Below are positions 25,728-34,393 of a DNA stretch of 52,855 bases, one piece after another (the first letter of the stretch is position 1; every line of letters starts with the position of its first letter). This stretch comes from Myxococcales bacterium (lineage in GTDB: Bacteria > Myxococcota_A > Polyangia > Haliangiales > Haliangiaceae): the NCBI GenBank assembly GCA_028287115.1, contig JAQBQF010000008.1, positions 1-52,855 of the forward strand, in the 5' to 3' direction. Below the pieces are notes generated by a model. The model had not been told where the DNA came from. It ran no database searches and saw only the letters and a program-made list of their open reading frames with translations. The position numbers and the translations under genes were made by a program.

Positions 25728-26420
25728 ATGGCCAATGAACCACAGAAGACCGAGAAGGCGACTCAGGGCTCGCAGCAGCAACCCGACCAGCGATCGCAAC
25801 AGATGACGGGCGACCAGCGCTCGCAGTCGCGAGAGATGACGAGAGATCAGCGCTCGCAGTCGCGAGAGATGACCTCGGGTCGCCGAGGACGTCTCGCGCG
25901 GACGCAGGGCTACACGCCGTTCTCGCCGTTCTCGCTGATGCGGCGGATGTTCGAAGACCTCGAGCGCATGACGCAGTTCGCGACGAATCCATCAGCGACC
26001 GATCTGACCCAAGCCGCGTCCGGTACTACCGGCGGGCTGGCGTGGATTCCGGATATCGACATCACTCGGCGCGATGAACGCATCGTAGTCCACGTCGACT
26101 TGCCCGGCCTCGCCCCGGACGACATCCGTGTCGTCGTCGACGACGATGCGATCGTCCTCGAAGGTGAACGCCGCTGGGAGAACGTGCGCGACGAGGGCGA
26201 TGTCTGGCAGGCCGAGCGTACGTACGGTCGGTTCAGGCGCGTGATCCCGCTGCCGGAAGGGGCGAAGCCGGAGACCGCCGAAGCTCGTTTCGAGAACGGC
26301 GTGCTCGAGATCGCGGTGCGTGCTCCCGAAACCTCCGGTTCGCACCGGCGCACGCTCGACATCAAAGGCGGCGAGCAGCCGCAATCACAGCAACCTCCGA
26401 AGCGCGGCAACGGCGGCTAG
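25728..26420 (+). CDS. Hsp20/alpha-crystallin family small heat-shock protein
   Basis: A 230-residue chaperone. The alpha-crystallin domain lies at about 105-205: IPDIDITRRDERIVVHVDLPGL, VVDDDAIVLEGERR, YGRFRRVIPLPEGA and the closing ARFENGVLEIAV. It holds unfolding proteins in a refoldable state in the cytoplasm. ATG at 25728 is chosen because GAGAGGA lies eight bases upstream. The first 60 residues are unusual: Gln/Ser/Arg-rich with an 11-residue tandem repeat (DQRSQSREMTR), followed by a RRMFEDLERM segment usual for this family. The C-terminus is Gln/Pro-rich. Confidence 0.93.
   Translation: MANEPQKTEKATQGSQQQPDQRSQQMTGDQRSQSREMTRDQRSQSREMTSGRRGRLARTQGYTPFSPFSLMRRMFEDLERMTQFATNPSATDLTQAASGTTGGLAWIPDIDITRRDERIVVHVDLPGLAPDDIRVVVDDDAIVLEGERRWENVRDEGDVWQAERTYGRFRRVIPLPEGAKPETAEARFENGVLEIAVRAPETSGSHRRTLDIKGGEQPQSQQPPKRGNGG
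25812..25877 (+). repeat. two tandem 33-bp units in the hsp20 gene
   Basis: Two nearly identical copies (starts 25812 and 25845) code for DQRSQSREMT plus one variable residue. A partial earlier copy (DQRSQQMTG) precedes them. Confidence 0.8.
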
Positions 26421-26489
26421 TCGAACGCGCGAGTGTGACGGAGCGTCGAGTGCCGATGTGCTTCGTGCCTTCGGCGCTCGCTCCGCCGA

Positions 26490-27071
26490 TTAACGCGCGA
26501 CGACGATGTCGACGTCACTCGAGAGATCTCGGCCCCACGAGATCTCGAGTTTTCCGATCACCTGCCATTCGATCGGGCCTGCAGAGGGCGAGAGCGCGGA
26601 CGCGACACTGCGGACCGCATCCGCGATCGGATGGGTCCCCGCGGATGGGCGTAGATCCAGCGCGTCCGGAGGGATGTGAAGCTCAAGCTCGAACGTGCCC
26701 GATTCGTAGGTCCTCGCGCCGCCGAGCTCGAGGTCGAAATGATAAACGTCCGCGTGCGAGGTCCCGACGCTGCGGTTGCCGTCGGACTTCTTGATCGTGA
26801 CGATCTTTTGGCGCGCACGCAGCGTCGCGACAAGCCGCTTCGCTTCGACCGGTTCGCTGAGCGCGAGCACGATCCTGCCGCGCAACGTTCCACCCGGCGC
26901 GATCCTCGTTTGATCGAGCTGGAGCTTCACGTCACCGCGTCCGAGGCCGGTGACCTGTTTGGTCGTCTGTTTGATCGTGGAGCCTGCGGTACTCGCGGCT
27001 TCCTTGAGCGTGCCGCCGAGCTTCGTGAAGAAGCGCCCGGCGTTCTTGATCACCTCATCTGCGTCCGACAT
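26490..27071 (-). CDS. arrestin-fold (Spo0M-like) protein
   Basis: A 193-residue soluble protein starting at ATG 27071. A helical N-terminus (DADEVIKNAGRFFTKLGGTLKEAAS) precedes an arrestin-like beta sandwich: VKLQLDQTRIAPGGTLRGRIVLALSEPVEAKRL, a long ELELHIPPDAL strand, and WQVIGKLEISWGRDLSSDVDIVV at the end. This layout is shared with Spo0M and other bacterial arrestin-like proteins, which are scaffolds of mostly unknown role. The start upstream is not chosen because the extra residues look like antisense of the neighbouring region. It ends a possible two-gene unit with the DUF3127 gene, 31 bases away. Confidence 0.65.
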   Translation of the reverse strand: MSDADEVIKNAGRFFTKLGGTLKEAASTAGSTIKQTTKQVTGLGRGDVKLQLDQTRIAPGGTLRGRIVLALSEPVEAKRLVATLRARQKIVTIKKSDGNRSVGTSHADVYHFDLELGGARTYESGTFELELHIPPDALDLRPSAGTHPIADAVRSVASALSPSAGPIEWQVIGKLEISWGRDLSSDVDIVVAR

Positions 27072-27102
27072 GACGCGCAGCATGCCACGTGCGGCGCGCC
27101 GA

Positions 27103-27528
27103 TCAGAACGGAATATCGTCGTTCTCGACGCGGCCGAAGCCATCGGACGGCCGCGGCTCGTCGTTGCGCGGTGGCGCATCGAGGTCGCGTGGATCGCCGC
27201 CGTAGCCTCGCGACTCGCGACCGCCGCCGTTGCGCGCGTTCTGGCGCAGGGGCTCGATCTTCCACACGTCGAGGCTGTTGAAGTACTTCACTTCGCCCTG
27301 CGGATTGCGCCACTCGCGGCCGCGCAAGCTGAAGTCGATGCGGACCGAGTCACCCACGGTGAATCCGTCGAGCTGCTGGCAGCGATCGCCGGTGAGCTGG
27401 AACAGCACCGTCTGCGGATACTTTGGATTGTCCGTCAGCTCGATGACGAATTCGCGCTTCGTGAAGCGTTCCGAAACTTGTTTCGTCTCGAAGATGGTGT
27501 GGAGCTTTCCGGTCGCTTCGATACCCAT
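27103..27528 (-). CDS. DUF3127 protein with SSB-like C-terminal tail
   Basis: A 141-residue protein. Residues 1-90 match DUF3127: GKLHTIFETKQVSERFTKREFVIEL, YPQTVLFQLTGDRCQQLDGF, SLRGREWRNPQGEVKYFNSLDVW. This domain looks like an OB-fold single-strand nucleic-acid binder. A flexible Gly/Arg/Asp/Pro region follows, ending in ENDDIPF, nearly the acidic tip by which bacterial SSB recruits repair and replication partners. I infer a single-strand DNA-binding protein that uses the SSB interaction hub. The start may be ATG 27528 or ATG 27540; the family usually starts a few residues before the GKL strand, which fits 27528. Confidence 0.85.
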   Translation of the reverse strand: MGIEATGKLHTIFETKQVSERFTKREFVIELTDNPKYPQTVLFQLTGDRCQQLDGFTVGDSVRIDFSLRGREWRNPQGEVKYFNSLDVWKIEPLRQNARNGGGRESRGYGGDPRDLDAPPRNDEPRPSDGFGRVENDDIPF

Positions 27529-27672
27529 GTCACGCACCATACAGGCCCCGGCTGACATCTTTCCGCATGGCAACGAAGCCGGGGACGCGAGACCCCTGGA
27601 AAGGCTCATCAATTTGCGGAAAACTCGCCACGAAGCGGCCGCCGCAACCCGGCGTTCGCTTAGCCTAGACCG

Positions 27673-29244
27673 ATGGTGGAGGCGCCCCATCCCGGGAGCT
27701 CGGTCGCTCGCGCTGGCTGGCTCAGCGAGGAGGACACGCGCGGTTATCTACAGTCCCGGCTCTCCGTCCTGTCGGGCCTGATGTTCTGGAGCTTCATCAT
27801 CCTGCTCGCGTTCATGTCGCTGATGTACGCGGTGTACAGCGAGATCAAGCCGAAGCGAGAAGACGAGATCCTCGTGATGTCGGGCGTCGGGCTCGTCATC
27901 ATCGCGGTGACGTGGCGGCTGTTTCTGCTGCGACGCAAGCTCTCGATGCGGCAGCTGAGCGCGATCGATCTGATGTACGCGATCGGCACCGGCACGGTGT
28001 TCGGGGCCTCTGCGTATCTCGCGCTCGAGTTTCATCCCTCCGCGTACGGCTGCCTCGTCTATGCGTGCTTCATGGTGCTGCTGCGCGCGATCGTGATCCC
28101 GAGCACCGGTGCGCGGACCGCGGTCACCGGAGTCCTGACGGTGCTGCCGATGACGATCGCCGCGGTCGCCGTCGCGTTCAAAGAGAAGCAAGATCTGCCA
28201 GGGCCGGCGTTCGTGTGCGGCGACATCGTGATCAGCGGCGTCGTCGTCCTGCTCGCAACCGTCGGGTCGCGCATCATCTACGGCCTGCGCCGTCAGGCGA
28301 GCGCGGCGATGCAGCTCGGTCAGTACACCCTCGACGGCAAGATCGGAGAAGGTGGCATGGGAGCAGTCTATCGCGCTCGTCACGCGCTCCTCCGCAGACC
28401 GACCGCGATCAAGCTCCTGCTTCCAGACAAGATCGGTGCCGACACCCTCGATCGGTTCGAACGCGAGGTGCAGCACATGAGTCAGCTGACGCATCCGAAC
28501 ACGGTCGCGGTATTCGATTACGGCCGTAATCCCGACGGGGTGTTCTATTACGCGATGGAATATCTCGACGGCATCGACCTAGAGCACCTCGTCCAGCAGT
28601 ACGGCCCGCAGCCGGCGGATCGCGTGACGGCGATCCTTCAACAAATCTGTGGCGCCCTTCACGAAGCGCATCACAAGGGCATCATTCACCGCGACATCAA
28701 GCCGGCCAACATCATCTTGTGCGAGCGCGGCGGCGTTCCGGATATCGCGAAGGTGGTCGACTTCGGCCTGGTTCAGGAAATCACCGCGGACACCGGCGAG
28801 TCCTCCCACGTCATCCTCGGCACACCTGCCTATGTTGCCCCGGAGGCCGTGACCGATCCGGAGCTCGTCGGTCCGGCCGCCGACCTCTACGCGCTCGGCG
28901 CGGTCGGCTACTACCTGCTCTCCGGCAAGCGCGTGTTTGAAGGCAAGACGTCCGTCGATGTCCTCGTGCAGCACGTGACGTCGACACCAAAGCCGCCGTC
29001 GCAAGTCGCTGCGATTCACATTCCAGAGCCGCTCGAACAGTTGATCATGCAATGTCTCGCGAAGCGCCCCGACGCGCGCCCCGCGGCCGCGCCGCTCGCG
29101 AAGGCGCTGCGCGCGATGACCTCGATCAACGACTGGCCGGAAGATCAGGCTCTCGCCTGGTGGGACGAGTTCCGCAAGCAAGGCCGGTTACAAGCGACGG
29201 CCGCGACGACCATGACGATCACGATCGACCTCGCGCAGCGGTAA
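27673..29244 (+). CDS. Ser/Thr protein kinase with six-helix N-terminal membrane domain
   Basis: A 523-residue protein. The first 205 residues hold six hydrophobic segments (about 30-56, 64-85, 96-118, 123-142, 148-168, 178-205) and no large extracytoplasmic domain. The kinase follows at 218-480 with GEGGMG (225-230), Lys247, IIHRDIKPAN, VVDFG and GTPAYVAPE, all active-site residues intact. This reverses the usual PknB order, where the kinase comes first and a single helix follows. The membrane part may sense the bilayer or a small ligand. The short tail after 480 has no known domain. The neighbours give no target. Confidence 0.92.
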   Translation: MVEAPHPGSSVARAGWLSEEDTRGYLQSRLSVLSGLMFWSFIILLAFMSLMYAVYSEIKPKREDEILVMSGVGLVIIAVTWRLFLLRRKLSMRQLSAIDLMYAIGTGTVFGASAYLALEFHPSAYGCLVYACFMVLLRAIVIPSTGARTAVTGVLTVLPMTIAAVAVAFKEKQDLPGPAFVCGDIVISGVVVLLATVGSRIIYGLRRQASAAMQLGQYTLDGKIGEGGMGAVYRARHALLRRPTAIKLLLPDKIGADTLDRFEREVQHMSQLTHPNTVAVFDYGRNPDGVFYYAMEYLDGIDLEHLVQQYGPQPADRVTAILQQICGALHEAHHKGIIHRDIKPANIILCERGGVPDIAKVVDFGLVQEITADTGESSHVILGTPAYVAPEAVTDPELVGPAADLYALGAVGYYLLSGKRVFEGKTSVDVLVQHVTSTPKPPSQVAAIHIPEPLEQLIMQCLAKRPDARPAAAPLAKALRAMTSINDWPEDQALAWWDEFRKQGRLQATAATTMTITIDLAQR

Positions 29245-29249
29245 CGCGA

Positions 29250-29828
29250 TCACGGCGCCACGATCTGTCGCCCCGCGGCATCGATCGGCGCATCGAACAC
29301 CATCGATACGTGGAGCTCGCCGAAGTCTCCGGTCTCGAGCTGGTCTTGGTCGAGATCGATCAGGATCTGGAAATCGAGATAGCCGTGCGCTGCGATCGTG
29401 ACGGCGCTGGTTTCGCACGACGCGCGACAGACGTCGTCAGCGCACGCGTGACCGCATGCTTCGTCGGTCGGCGTCATCACTGCCCCGATCTCGGCGCTCG
29501 TGATCTGGTCGACATCGAGGCTTCGTATCTTGCACCCGCCCGGCGTCTCGAGTGCCGGCTGGTTCGGGAAGATCGGTACATCTAGCTTGCCATCGGAGTC
29601 GATATCCGCCGTGCCGTGATAGGACGCGACAAACTGGTGCGCATCTGCGTCCCGGCAGGTACCCCCGATGTCTCCGACGCCGCGCACCGTCATGCTCACT
29701 CCTGCGCGAGTCGCCGACGGCTTTGCACCGTCGGGGTACCAAGCAGTACCGACGAACCTCGCACGCGAACCGTCCGATCCCGCGGCGATCGCACTCACGG
29801 CGAGGACGATGATCGAAGAACGGCCCAC
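29250..29828 (-). CDS. secreted Cys-rich protein of unknown function
   Basis: A 192-residue exported protein starting at GTG 29828 with a hydrophobic signal (SIIVLAVSAIAAG). The mature part has a Cys-rich stretch (ACGHACADDVCRASCE) and a DIDSDGKLDVP segment like calcium-binding loops, then strands such as YLDFQILIDLDQDQLETGDFGELHVSMVF. No family is recognised. The paired Cys residues suggest disulfides in the envelope. It ends five bases from the kinase stop in a convergent arrangement. The start is uncertain. Confidence 0.6.
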   Translation of the reverse strand: MGRSSIIVLAVSAIAAGSDGSRARFVGTAWYPDGAKPSATRAGVSMTVRGVGDIGGTCRDADAHQFVASYHGTADIDSDGKLDVPIFPNQPALETPGGCKIRSLDVDQITSAEIGAVMTPTDEACGHACADDVCRASCETSAVTIAAHGYLDFQILIDLDQDQLETGDFGELHVSMVFDAPIDAAGRQIVAP

Positions 29829-29979
29829 ACCTCACGCTCAAGCAACGCGCGCGCCGTACGGCCACGTCTGCGAAAGCCGCCGCGGATACCGCTTTCGTTG
29901 CAGCGAACTTCGTCGATTGGCAGATTCACGGATCCCCCCGGTCTTGCCACGACGCCTCCACAATGAGGACAATGCTCGG

Positions 29980-30855
29980 GTGACGCCTCTCGTGATTCTC
30001 GGTTGCGGCTACGTCGGCTCGCGGATCGCCCGGGCAGCGCTCGCGGCGGGTCGTACGGTCCGCGTGTGCGCTCGGTCGACGCCGCGCTTGACGCCGCTCG
30101 GCGAGCTCGGCGCCGAGGTCAAGTACGTCGACGCGGGTGTGCCGAAGCACTTCGTCACCGTGCTCAGCGGGCTCGCCGGCGCGACCGTGATCTACTCGAT
30201 CCCACCGACCTCGGCGTTGCCGCCCGGTCAGGCGATGCGCTCGGCGCTGCAGGCGGCCTACGGCGCCGGCGCTGCGTGCTTCATCTACTTCAGCTCGAGT
30301 GGGCTGTACGGCCCCGATCCAGACGACGAGATCTGGGTCGACGAGGACACGCCGCTCGCGCATCAAGATGCGGCGATGAAGAACGTGATCGCGGATGAAG
30401 AGATGATCACGGGATCGCAATTCGCACGGCTGCGTACGGTGATCTTGCGCCTCGCGCCGGTGTACGGCCCCGGGCGTGGTGTGCGCGAGCGCCTGCGCAA
30501 GGAGACCTACCGGATTCTCGACGACGGCCAGCACACGATCTCGCGCATCCACGTCGATGACGTCGTGCGCGTCGTGTTCGCGGCCGAAGAGCGCGCGCCG
30601 GCAAAGTCGATCTACCTCGTCGCTGATGACGAGCCGACCACGCAAGGCGAATACGCGAAGTGGCTCACCGACCGGATGAGCATTCCGCTGCCGCCGTCGC
30701 GCCTGATCCACGAGCCCGGCGCGCAGAAGGTCGCGCACCGCAATCGCCGCATCCGCAACGCGAAGCTCAAGCGCGAGCTCGAGGTCGAGCTGCGCTATCC
30801 GTCGTTTCGCGAAGGCGAAGCCGCGATCGAAGCCGAGGAAACGGCGACCACGTAA
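29980..30855 (+). CDS. NAD-dependent epimerase/dehydratase family protein (extended SDR)
   Basis: A 291-residue Rossmann-fold protein from GTG at 29980. The cofactor motif is VILGCGYVGSRIA, a YeeZ-like GxGxxG variant. Next come VIYSIPPTS, FIYFSSSGLYGP, LRLAPVYGPGRG and SRIHVDDVVRVVFAA. The usual YxxxK is not evident: after SSSGLYGP the segment reads ADEEMITG, so catalysis may differ from true epimerases. YeeZ-type proteins have unknown substrates. The frame is open further upstream, but that sequence overlaps the divergent secreted protein and looks non-coding. It is followed by a convergent GTPase gene 26 bases away. Confidence 0.82.
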   Translation: MTPLVILGCGYVGSRIARAALAAGRTVRVCARSTPRLTPLGELGAEVKYVDAGVPKHFVTVLSGLAGATVIYSIPPTSALPPGQAMRSALQAAYGAGAACFIYFSSSGLYGPDPDDEIWVDEDTPLAHQDAAMKNVIADEEMITGSQFARLRTVILRLAPVYGPGRGVRERLRKETYRILDDGQHTISRIHVDDVVRVVFAAEERAPAKSIYLVADDEPTTQGEYAKWLTDRMSIPLPPSRLIHEPGAQKVAHRNRRIRNAKLKRELEVELRYPSFREGEAAIEAEETATT

Positions 30856-30881
30856 CGATCCCCCTCCGGCATTGCGCTACA

Positions 30882-31718
30882 TCATCTCGGCGCGCGTGGC
30901 AGCTCGAGCGTGATCCGGCCGATCGTGCCGGCGCGGAACTCGTTGATCAGGATCGTGGCGGCCTTGTGCAGATCGACAGTTCCGCCGCTGCCGAGGCCCG
31001 CACGCCGGCGGCCGATCTCGGTGAGCAGTGCCTCGGGCGTGGGCGGCGTCGCCGGGAGCTTGTAGCGCGCGACGACGAGAGGTGCGTAGCGGTCGAGCAG
31101 GATCCGCGCGCCGAACGCAGCGATCTGCAAGTAATCGATCGCCGTGTCGGGAATCGAGCCCGCGAACGCGAGGCGAAACGCGCCTTGTTCGTCTTCGATC
31201 TTCGGCCACATGATCCCGGGCGTGTCGGTCAGGACGGTTCCGTTGCCGAGGACCACGGTCTGCTGCTCTTTGGTGACCGCCGGCTTGTCGCTGACCTTCG
31301 CGACCTGCCGATCGACGAGCGTGTTGATCAGCGTCGACTTGCCGACGTTCGGGACGCCCGCGATCAGCGCGCGCACCGCCTTGTCGCGCCCACGATGCAG
31401 CGCGGAATTCCTCGTCAGCGCCGCGATCCGCTTCTTCGTGTCCTGCGGGCGCTCGGTGGTCGAGGCGAACGCGGAGACGTTCGGCTGGGCTTCGAAGTGC
31501 TCGATCCAAGCTTTCGTCGCCGCCGGATCGGCGAGGTCGCTCTTCGTCAGCACCTTGATCGCGGGCTTGTCGCGCCGCAGCTCCGTCAGCACCGGGTTCG
31601 AGCTCGCCGCGGGCATCCGCGCATCGAGCACCTCGATCACGACGTCTTGCGACGGCATCAGTGCCTCCAGCTCGCGCCGCGCCTTGGTCATATGGCCCGG
31701 GTACCACTGGAGCGACAT
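30882..31718 (-). CDS. rbgA: ribosome biogenesis GTPase RbgA/YlqF
   Basis: A 278-residue circularly permuted GTPase. The permuted motif order is clear: G4 TKSD (58-61) precedes G1 GVPNVGKST (121-129) and G3 DTPG (165-168). The N-terminus QWYPGHMTKARREL is diagnostic of the YlqF/RbgA family, which helps late assembly of the large ribosomal subunit. The C-terminal helical part (AATILINEFRAGTIGRITLE) that binds RNA is complete. It is 61 bases upstream of the lipoprotein stop region on the same strand, with its own start ATG at 31718. Confidence 0.93.
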   Translation of the reverse strand: MSLQWYPGHMTKARRELEALMPSQDVVIEVLDARMPAASSNPVLTELRRDKPAIKVLTKSDLADPAATKAWIEHFEAQPNVSAFASTTERPQDTKKRIAALTRNSALHRGRDKAVRALIAGVPNVGKSTLINTLVDRQVAKVSDKPAVTKEQQTVVLGNGTVLTDTPGIMWPKIEDEQGAFRLAFAGSIPDTAIDYLQIAAFGARILLDRYAPLVVARYKLPATPPTPEALLTEIGRRRAGLGSGGTVDLHKAATILINEFRAGTIGRITLELPRAPR

Positions 31719-31779
31719 GGGGCTGTTCTACACCGTCGCGGCCATTCGTGCGCCCTGGATCGGCCCGGCGAAGGCGTGA

Positions 31780-32376
31780 CTACTTATCGCAAGCGCTGAA
31801 GCCGGCGCACGCGAGATCGAAGTTGCCGGTGAGCTTCTCGTCGCCGCCGCCCGGCGTCAGCTTGCCCGCGAGCTCGATCGAGCCGGCGATGTGATGCGAA
31901 TCGAAAGACGTGATGTCGATCGATCCGCTCGGCGTGGCAAGCGTGGTCTTGCCGAACGCGATCATCAGGTTTGCATCGCCCTTGCCCTTCTCGAAGTCGT
32001 ACTTCTTCGGCTTGAACGGCATGCCGTCTTTCTTGCCGCCCCCCGGGACGAGCTGGAAGCGAATGTCGGAACCGATGCAGTTGATGACGAAGCCGTCGAC
32101 GCCCATCATCTTCTTCTGATCCGCCTCGCTCATCCAGTAGCTGATGTTCGCCGCCGCGCGCCCACCCGGCGTCGTTTGATCGGCGGTGACGGCGCCGCTC
32201 GCGGTGAGGTGACACGTGCCGAGCTCGGCCTCGGTCAGGTGCTTGGGTTTTGGCGGTAACGGCTTCGCCGCGGGCGTTGGTTCCACCGGGGTTGGATCGG
32301 GCGCCGGTGCCGGTGCCGGCTTGTCATCTTTGCAAGCGGCGCCGGCGAGCAGGCAGATCATCAAGGTCGTTCGCAT
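31780..32376 (-). CDS. lipoprotein of unknown function
   Basis: A 198-residue exported protein. The start ATG at 32376 gives MRTTLMICLLAGAACKDD with a clear lipobox. A Pro/Ala-rich tether (about 20-45) leads into a strand-rich domain with two Cys (GTCHLTASGAV, VINCIGSDIRFQLVP) and a final Cys pair (DLACAGFSACDK), probably disulfide-bonded. The sequence TSFDSHHIAGSIEL resembles an OMP-assembly or ligand-binding sandwich, but no family is recognised. A longer frame upstream lacks coding character. Confidence 0.75.
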   Translation of the reverse strand: MRTTLMICLLAGAACKDDKPAPAPAPDPTPVEPTPAAKPLPPKPKHLTEAELGTCHLTASGAVTADQTTPGGRAAANISYWMSEADQKKMMGVDGFVINCIGSDIRFQLVPGGGKKDGMPFKPKKYDFEKGKGDANLMIAFGKTTLATPSGSIDITSFDSHHIAGSIELAGKLTPGGGDEKLTGNFDLACAGFSACDK

Positions 32377-32526
32377 GTGCCGGACAGTAAACGATCGCGA
32401 GCCGGCAAGCGTGACACCGACGGGTGGAGCAAAGGCATTCTTGGTCGGCCTCGCCGAAGCCGTCGCGAAGCCGCGTGTAGGTGGCACACGCGTTGCTGAC
32501 ATGACCGTGGTCCCAAAAGAACGATC

Positions 32527-32760
32527 ATGTCAAAACACTCCAAGGCGCTGTCCCTCCTCCTCACCGCCGCGCTCGGTCTACAAGTCGCAGGCTGCGGAAC
32601 GCTCCTCTATCCCGAGCGTAGAGGTCAGACGGGCGGCCATGTCGATACCGGCGTGGCCATCATGGACGGCTTCTGGTGCCTGTTTCTGATCGTTCCTGGT
32701 GTCGTCGCGTTCATCGTCGATTTCGGGAACGGAGCGATCTACGAGGGCCGTGGTCGCTGA
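32527..32760 (+). CDS. small conserved lipoprotein with membrane segment
   Basis: A 77-residue protein with a lipobox (LQVAGCGTLLYPERRGQ). After the Cys comes GHVDTGVAIMDGFWCLFLIVPGVVAFIVDFGNGAIY, a pattern seen in small conserved lipoproteins of many proteobacteria, with a hydrophobic segment ending in the VDFGNGAIY motif. Function is unknown; it is probably in the envelope. It is read alone on the plus strand, 150 bases from the divergent lipoprotein. Confidence 0.8.
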   Translation: MSKHSKALSLLLTAALGLQVAGCGTLLYPERRGQTGGHVDTGVAIMDGFWCLFLIVPGVVAFIVDFGNGAIYEGRGR

Positions 32761-32978
32761 TGCAGTCGCGTGACTTTGCTGCGAGCGCATCAGACACGGT
32801 CGCTCGGCGATCTCGAACAACCGTGACGCTTGCGCGCGATCGGCGCCGTATCGTTCGTTACGAAGTCGCGCGCCGAAATGAGTGTCGCGCATGCTGCGGC
32901 TCGGTGATCTTTCGATGCGGCGTTGTGCGAGAAGACTCACAGCGACGAGGGATGATCGATTCGCTAGCTTTCGCCTCG

Positions 32979-33194
32979 ATGGGAAGGAATCGCCGCAAAG
33001 CGCGTGTACGTGCACAGAAGATCAACTCGGCCAAGGCCACTCACTTCACCGAAGCGGAAGAAGAGTTCTTCCGGGCCGGCGCCACCCAGGTCGAGCCCGC
33101 GCAGGTCGAGTCATTCGCCGATCTCGACGAGGGCTATCGCCGCCCGGGTTTGCTAGCGAGGCTGTTCTCGCGCTGGCAGCCGAGCGAGGCCTAG
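32979..33194 (+). CDS. small charged protein of unknown function
   Basis: A 71-residue frame: a basic start (GRNRRKARVRAQK), an acidic middle (THFTEAEEEFFRAG) and an Arg/Leu-rich amphipathic end (RPGLLARLFSRW). No family is recognised and no signal is present. An ATG at 32952 would add nine residues and has GAGG very close by. Codon bias supports a real gene. It ends five bases from the convergent HtrA gene. Confidence 0.55.
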   Translation: MGRNRRKARVRAQKINSAKATHFTEAEEEFFRAGATQVEPAQVESFADLDEGYRRPGLLARLFSRWQPSEA

Positions 33195-33199
33195 TCCTC

Positions 33200-34315
33200 T
33201 TACAGCGATGTCGCTGACGGTCGCTCCGGATCGGCGGCGTCTCTATCGAACGGGCTCGCCGTGCGGAGATCGTCCGGCTGCTCCGCGAGACTGACTGCAA
33301 CCGAAGTCGGCTTGCCGTTACGTCGAAGGTCGACCTGCACCGTCTTGCCGGTCGCCGTCATCGCAACGAGGTTGCGGACTTGCCCTGCATCGCGCATCTC
33401 GACGCCGTCGATCGCGGTGATGACGTCTCCTTGCTCGAGACCCGCCTTGGCCGCCGGGCCGTTCGGCGTCACCGACGCGACCAGCACGCCCCGCTCGAGG
33501 TGGAGCGACTGCGCGTGCTCGTACGTGACGTCCTCGACCGCCACGCCGAGCCAACCTCGGATCACCTTGCCGTGCTCGAGGAGCGCATTCTTGATCTGGA
33601 TCGCCATGCGGCTCGGGATCGCAAAGGCGATGCCTTGGTAGGCACCATTCCTCGAGACGATCGCGGTGTTGATCCCGATCAACTCGCCGTCCATGTTGAC
33701 GAGCGCACCGCCGGAGCTCCCGGGATTGATCGCAGCATCGGTCTGGATGAAATCGTCGTAGTCGGTGATCCCGAGGTCGACTCGGCTCACGGCGCTGACA
33801 ATGCCCATCGTGACGGTCTGGCCGATCCCGAATGGATTTCCGACCGCGATCACGACGTCGCCGATCCGGAGCTTCGAAGAATCGGCGATTGCGATCGGCT
33901 TCAAGTTCTTGGAGTCGATGCGAACCAGCGCGATGTCACTTTTCGGGTCGGCGCCTACCAACCTTCCTTCAAGTGCGCGCCCGTCCTTGAGCCCGACTGC
34001 GATCTTGGCGGCCTGATCGACGACGTGACTGTTCGTGATGACTACGCCATCCGACGACAGGATCACACCGGAGCCGACGCTGTACTCGTGCTGACCGAGC
34101 TGCCCGGCTTTCACCGACACGACGCTGACGACGCTCGGAGTAACTTGTTCCGCGACATCGGCGATCGAGCGCCCACACGGCAACAGCACAGCCGATCGCG
34201 AGGGACTCGCCGGCGTGGGTCTTCGGTCGACGGGTGGCTGTCGCTGTTCGCAGGCGGCAAGCCCGGCGACAAGCACGATCAATCCTAGATGTGTCGATGC
34301 TCGCAGCCGCCTCAT
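33200..34315 (-). CDS. HtrA/DegP-type serine protease lipoprotein with PDZ domain
   Basis: A 371-residue exported protease. The start ATG at 34315 gives a lipobox (LVAGLAAC, Cys22). The trypsin-like domain has the full triad: His97 in TNSHVV, Asp127 in KSDIAL and Ser201 in NPGSSGGAL. One PDZ domain follows (about 255-345; GWLGVAVEDVTYEHAQ, VTPNGPAAKAGLEQGDVITAIDG). HtrA proteases degrade or refold damaged envelope proteins. A single PDZ fits DegS-like or HhoB-like members, but the lipid anchor is unlike DegS, which has a transmembrane anchor. It stands 79 bases from the histidine kinase gene. Confidence 0.93.
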   Translation of the reverse strand: MRRLRASTHLGLIVLVAGLAACEQRQPPVDRRPTPASPSRSAVLLPCGRSIADVAEQVTPSVVSVVSVKAGQLGQHEYSVGSGVILSSDGVVITNSHVVDQAAKIAVGLKDGRALEGRLVGADPKSDIALVRIDSKNLKPIAIADSSKLRIGDVVIAVGNPFGIGQTVTMGIVSAVSRVDLGITDYDDFIQTDAAINPGSSGGALVNMDGELIGINTAIVSRNGAYQGIAFAIPSRMAIQIKNALLEHGKVIRGWLGVAVEDVTYEHAQSLHLERGVLVASVTPNGPAAKAGLEQGDVITAIDGVEMRDAGQVRNLVAMTATGKTVQVDLRRNGKPTSVAVSLAEQPDDLRTASPFDRDAADPERPSATSL

Positions 34316-34393
34316 GAGCCTTGCTGCTGCAACGGACACGCCGACGCCGCTGCGGCGGTCTCCGTCGGCATTACGACGACGTTGTACGTCGAA

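Noticed and set aside
29829..29979. CPHCGG-like zinc knuckle on the minus strand before the epimerase gene
   Set aside because: The frame has no in-frame start codon before the Cys residues and ends quickly; it overlaps the divergent start region. Probably chance.
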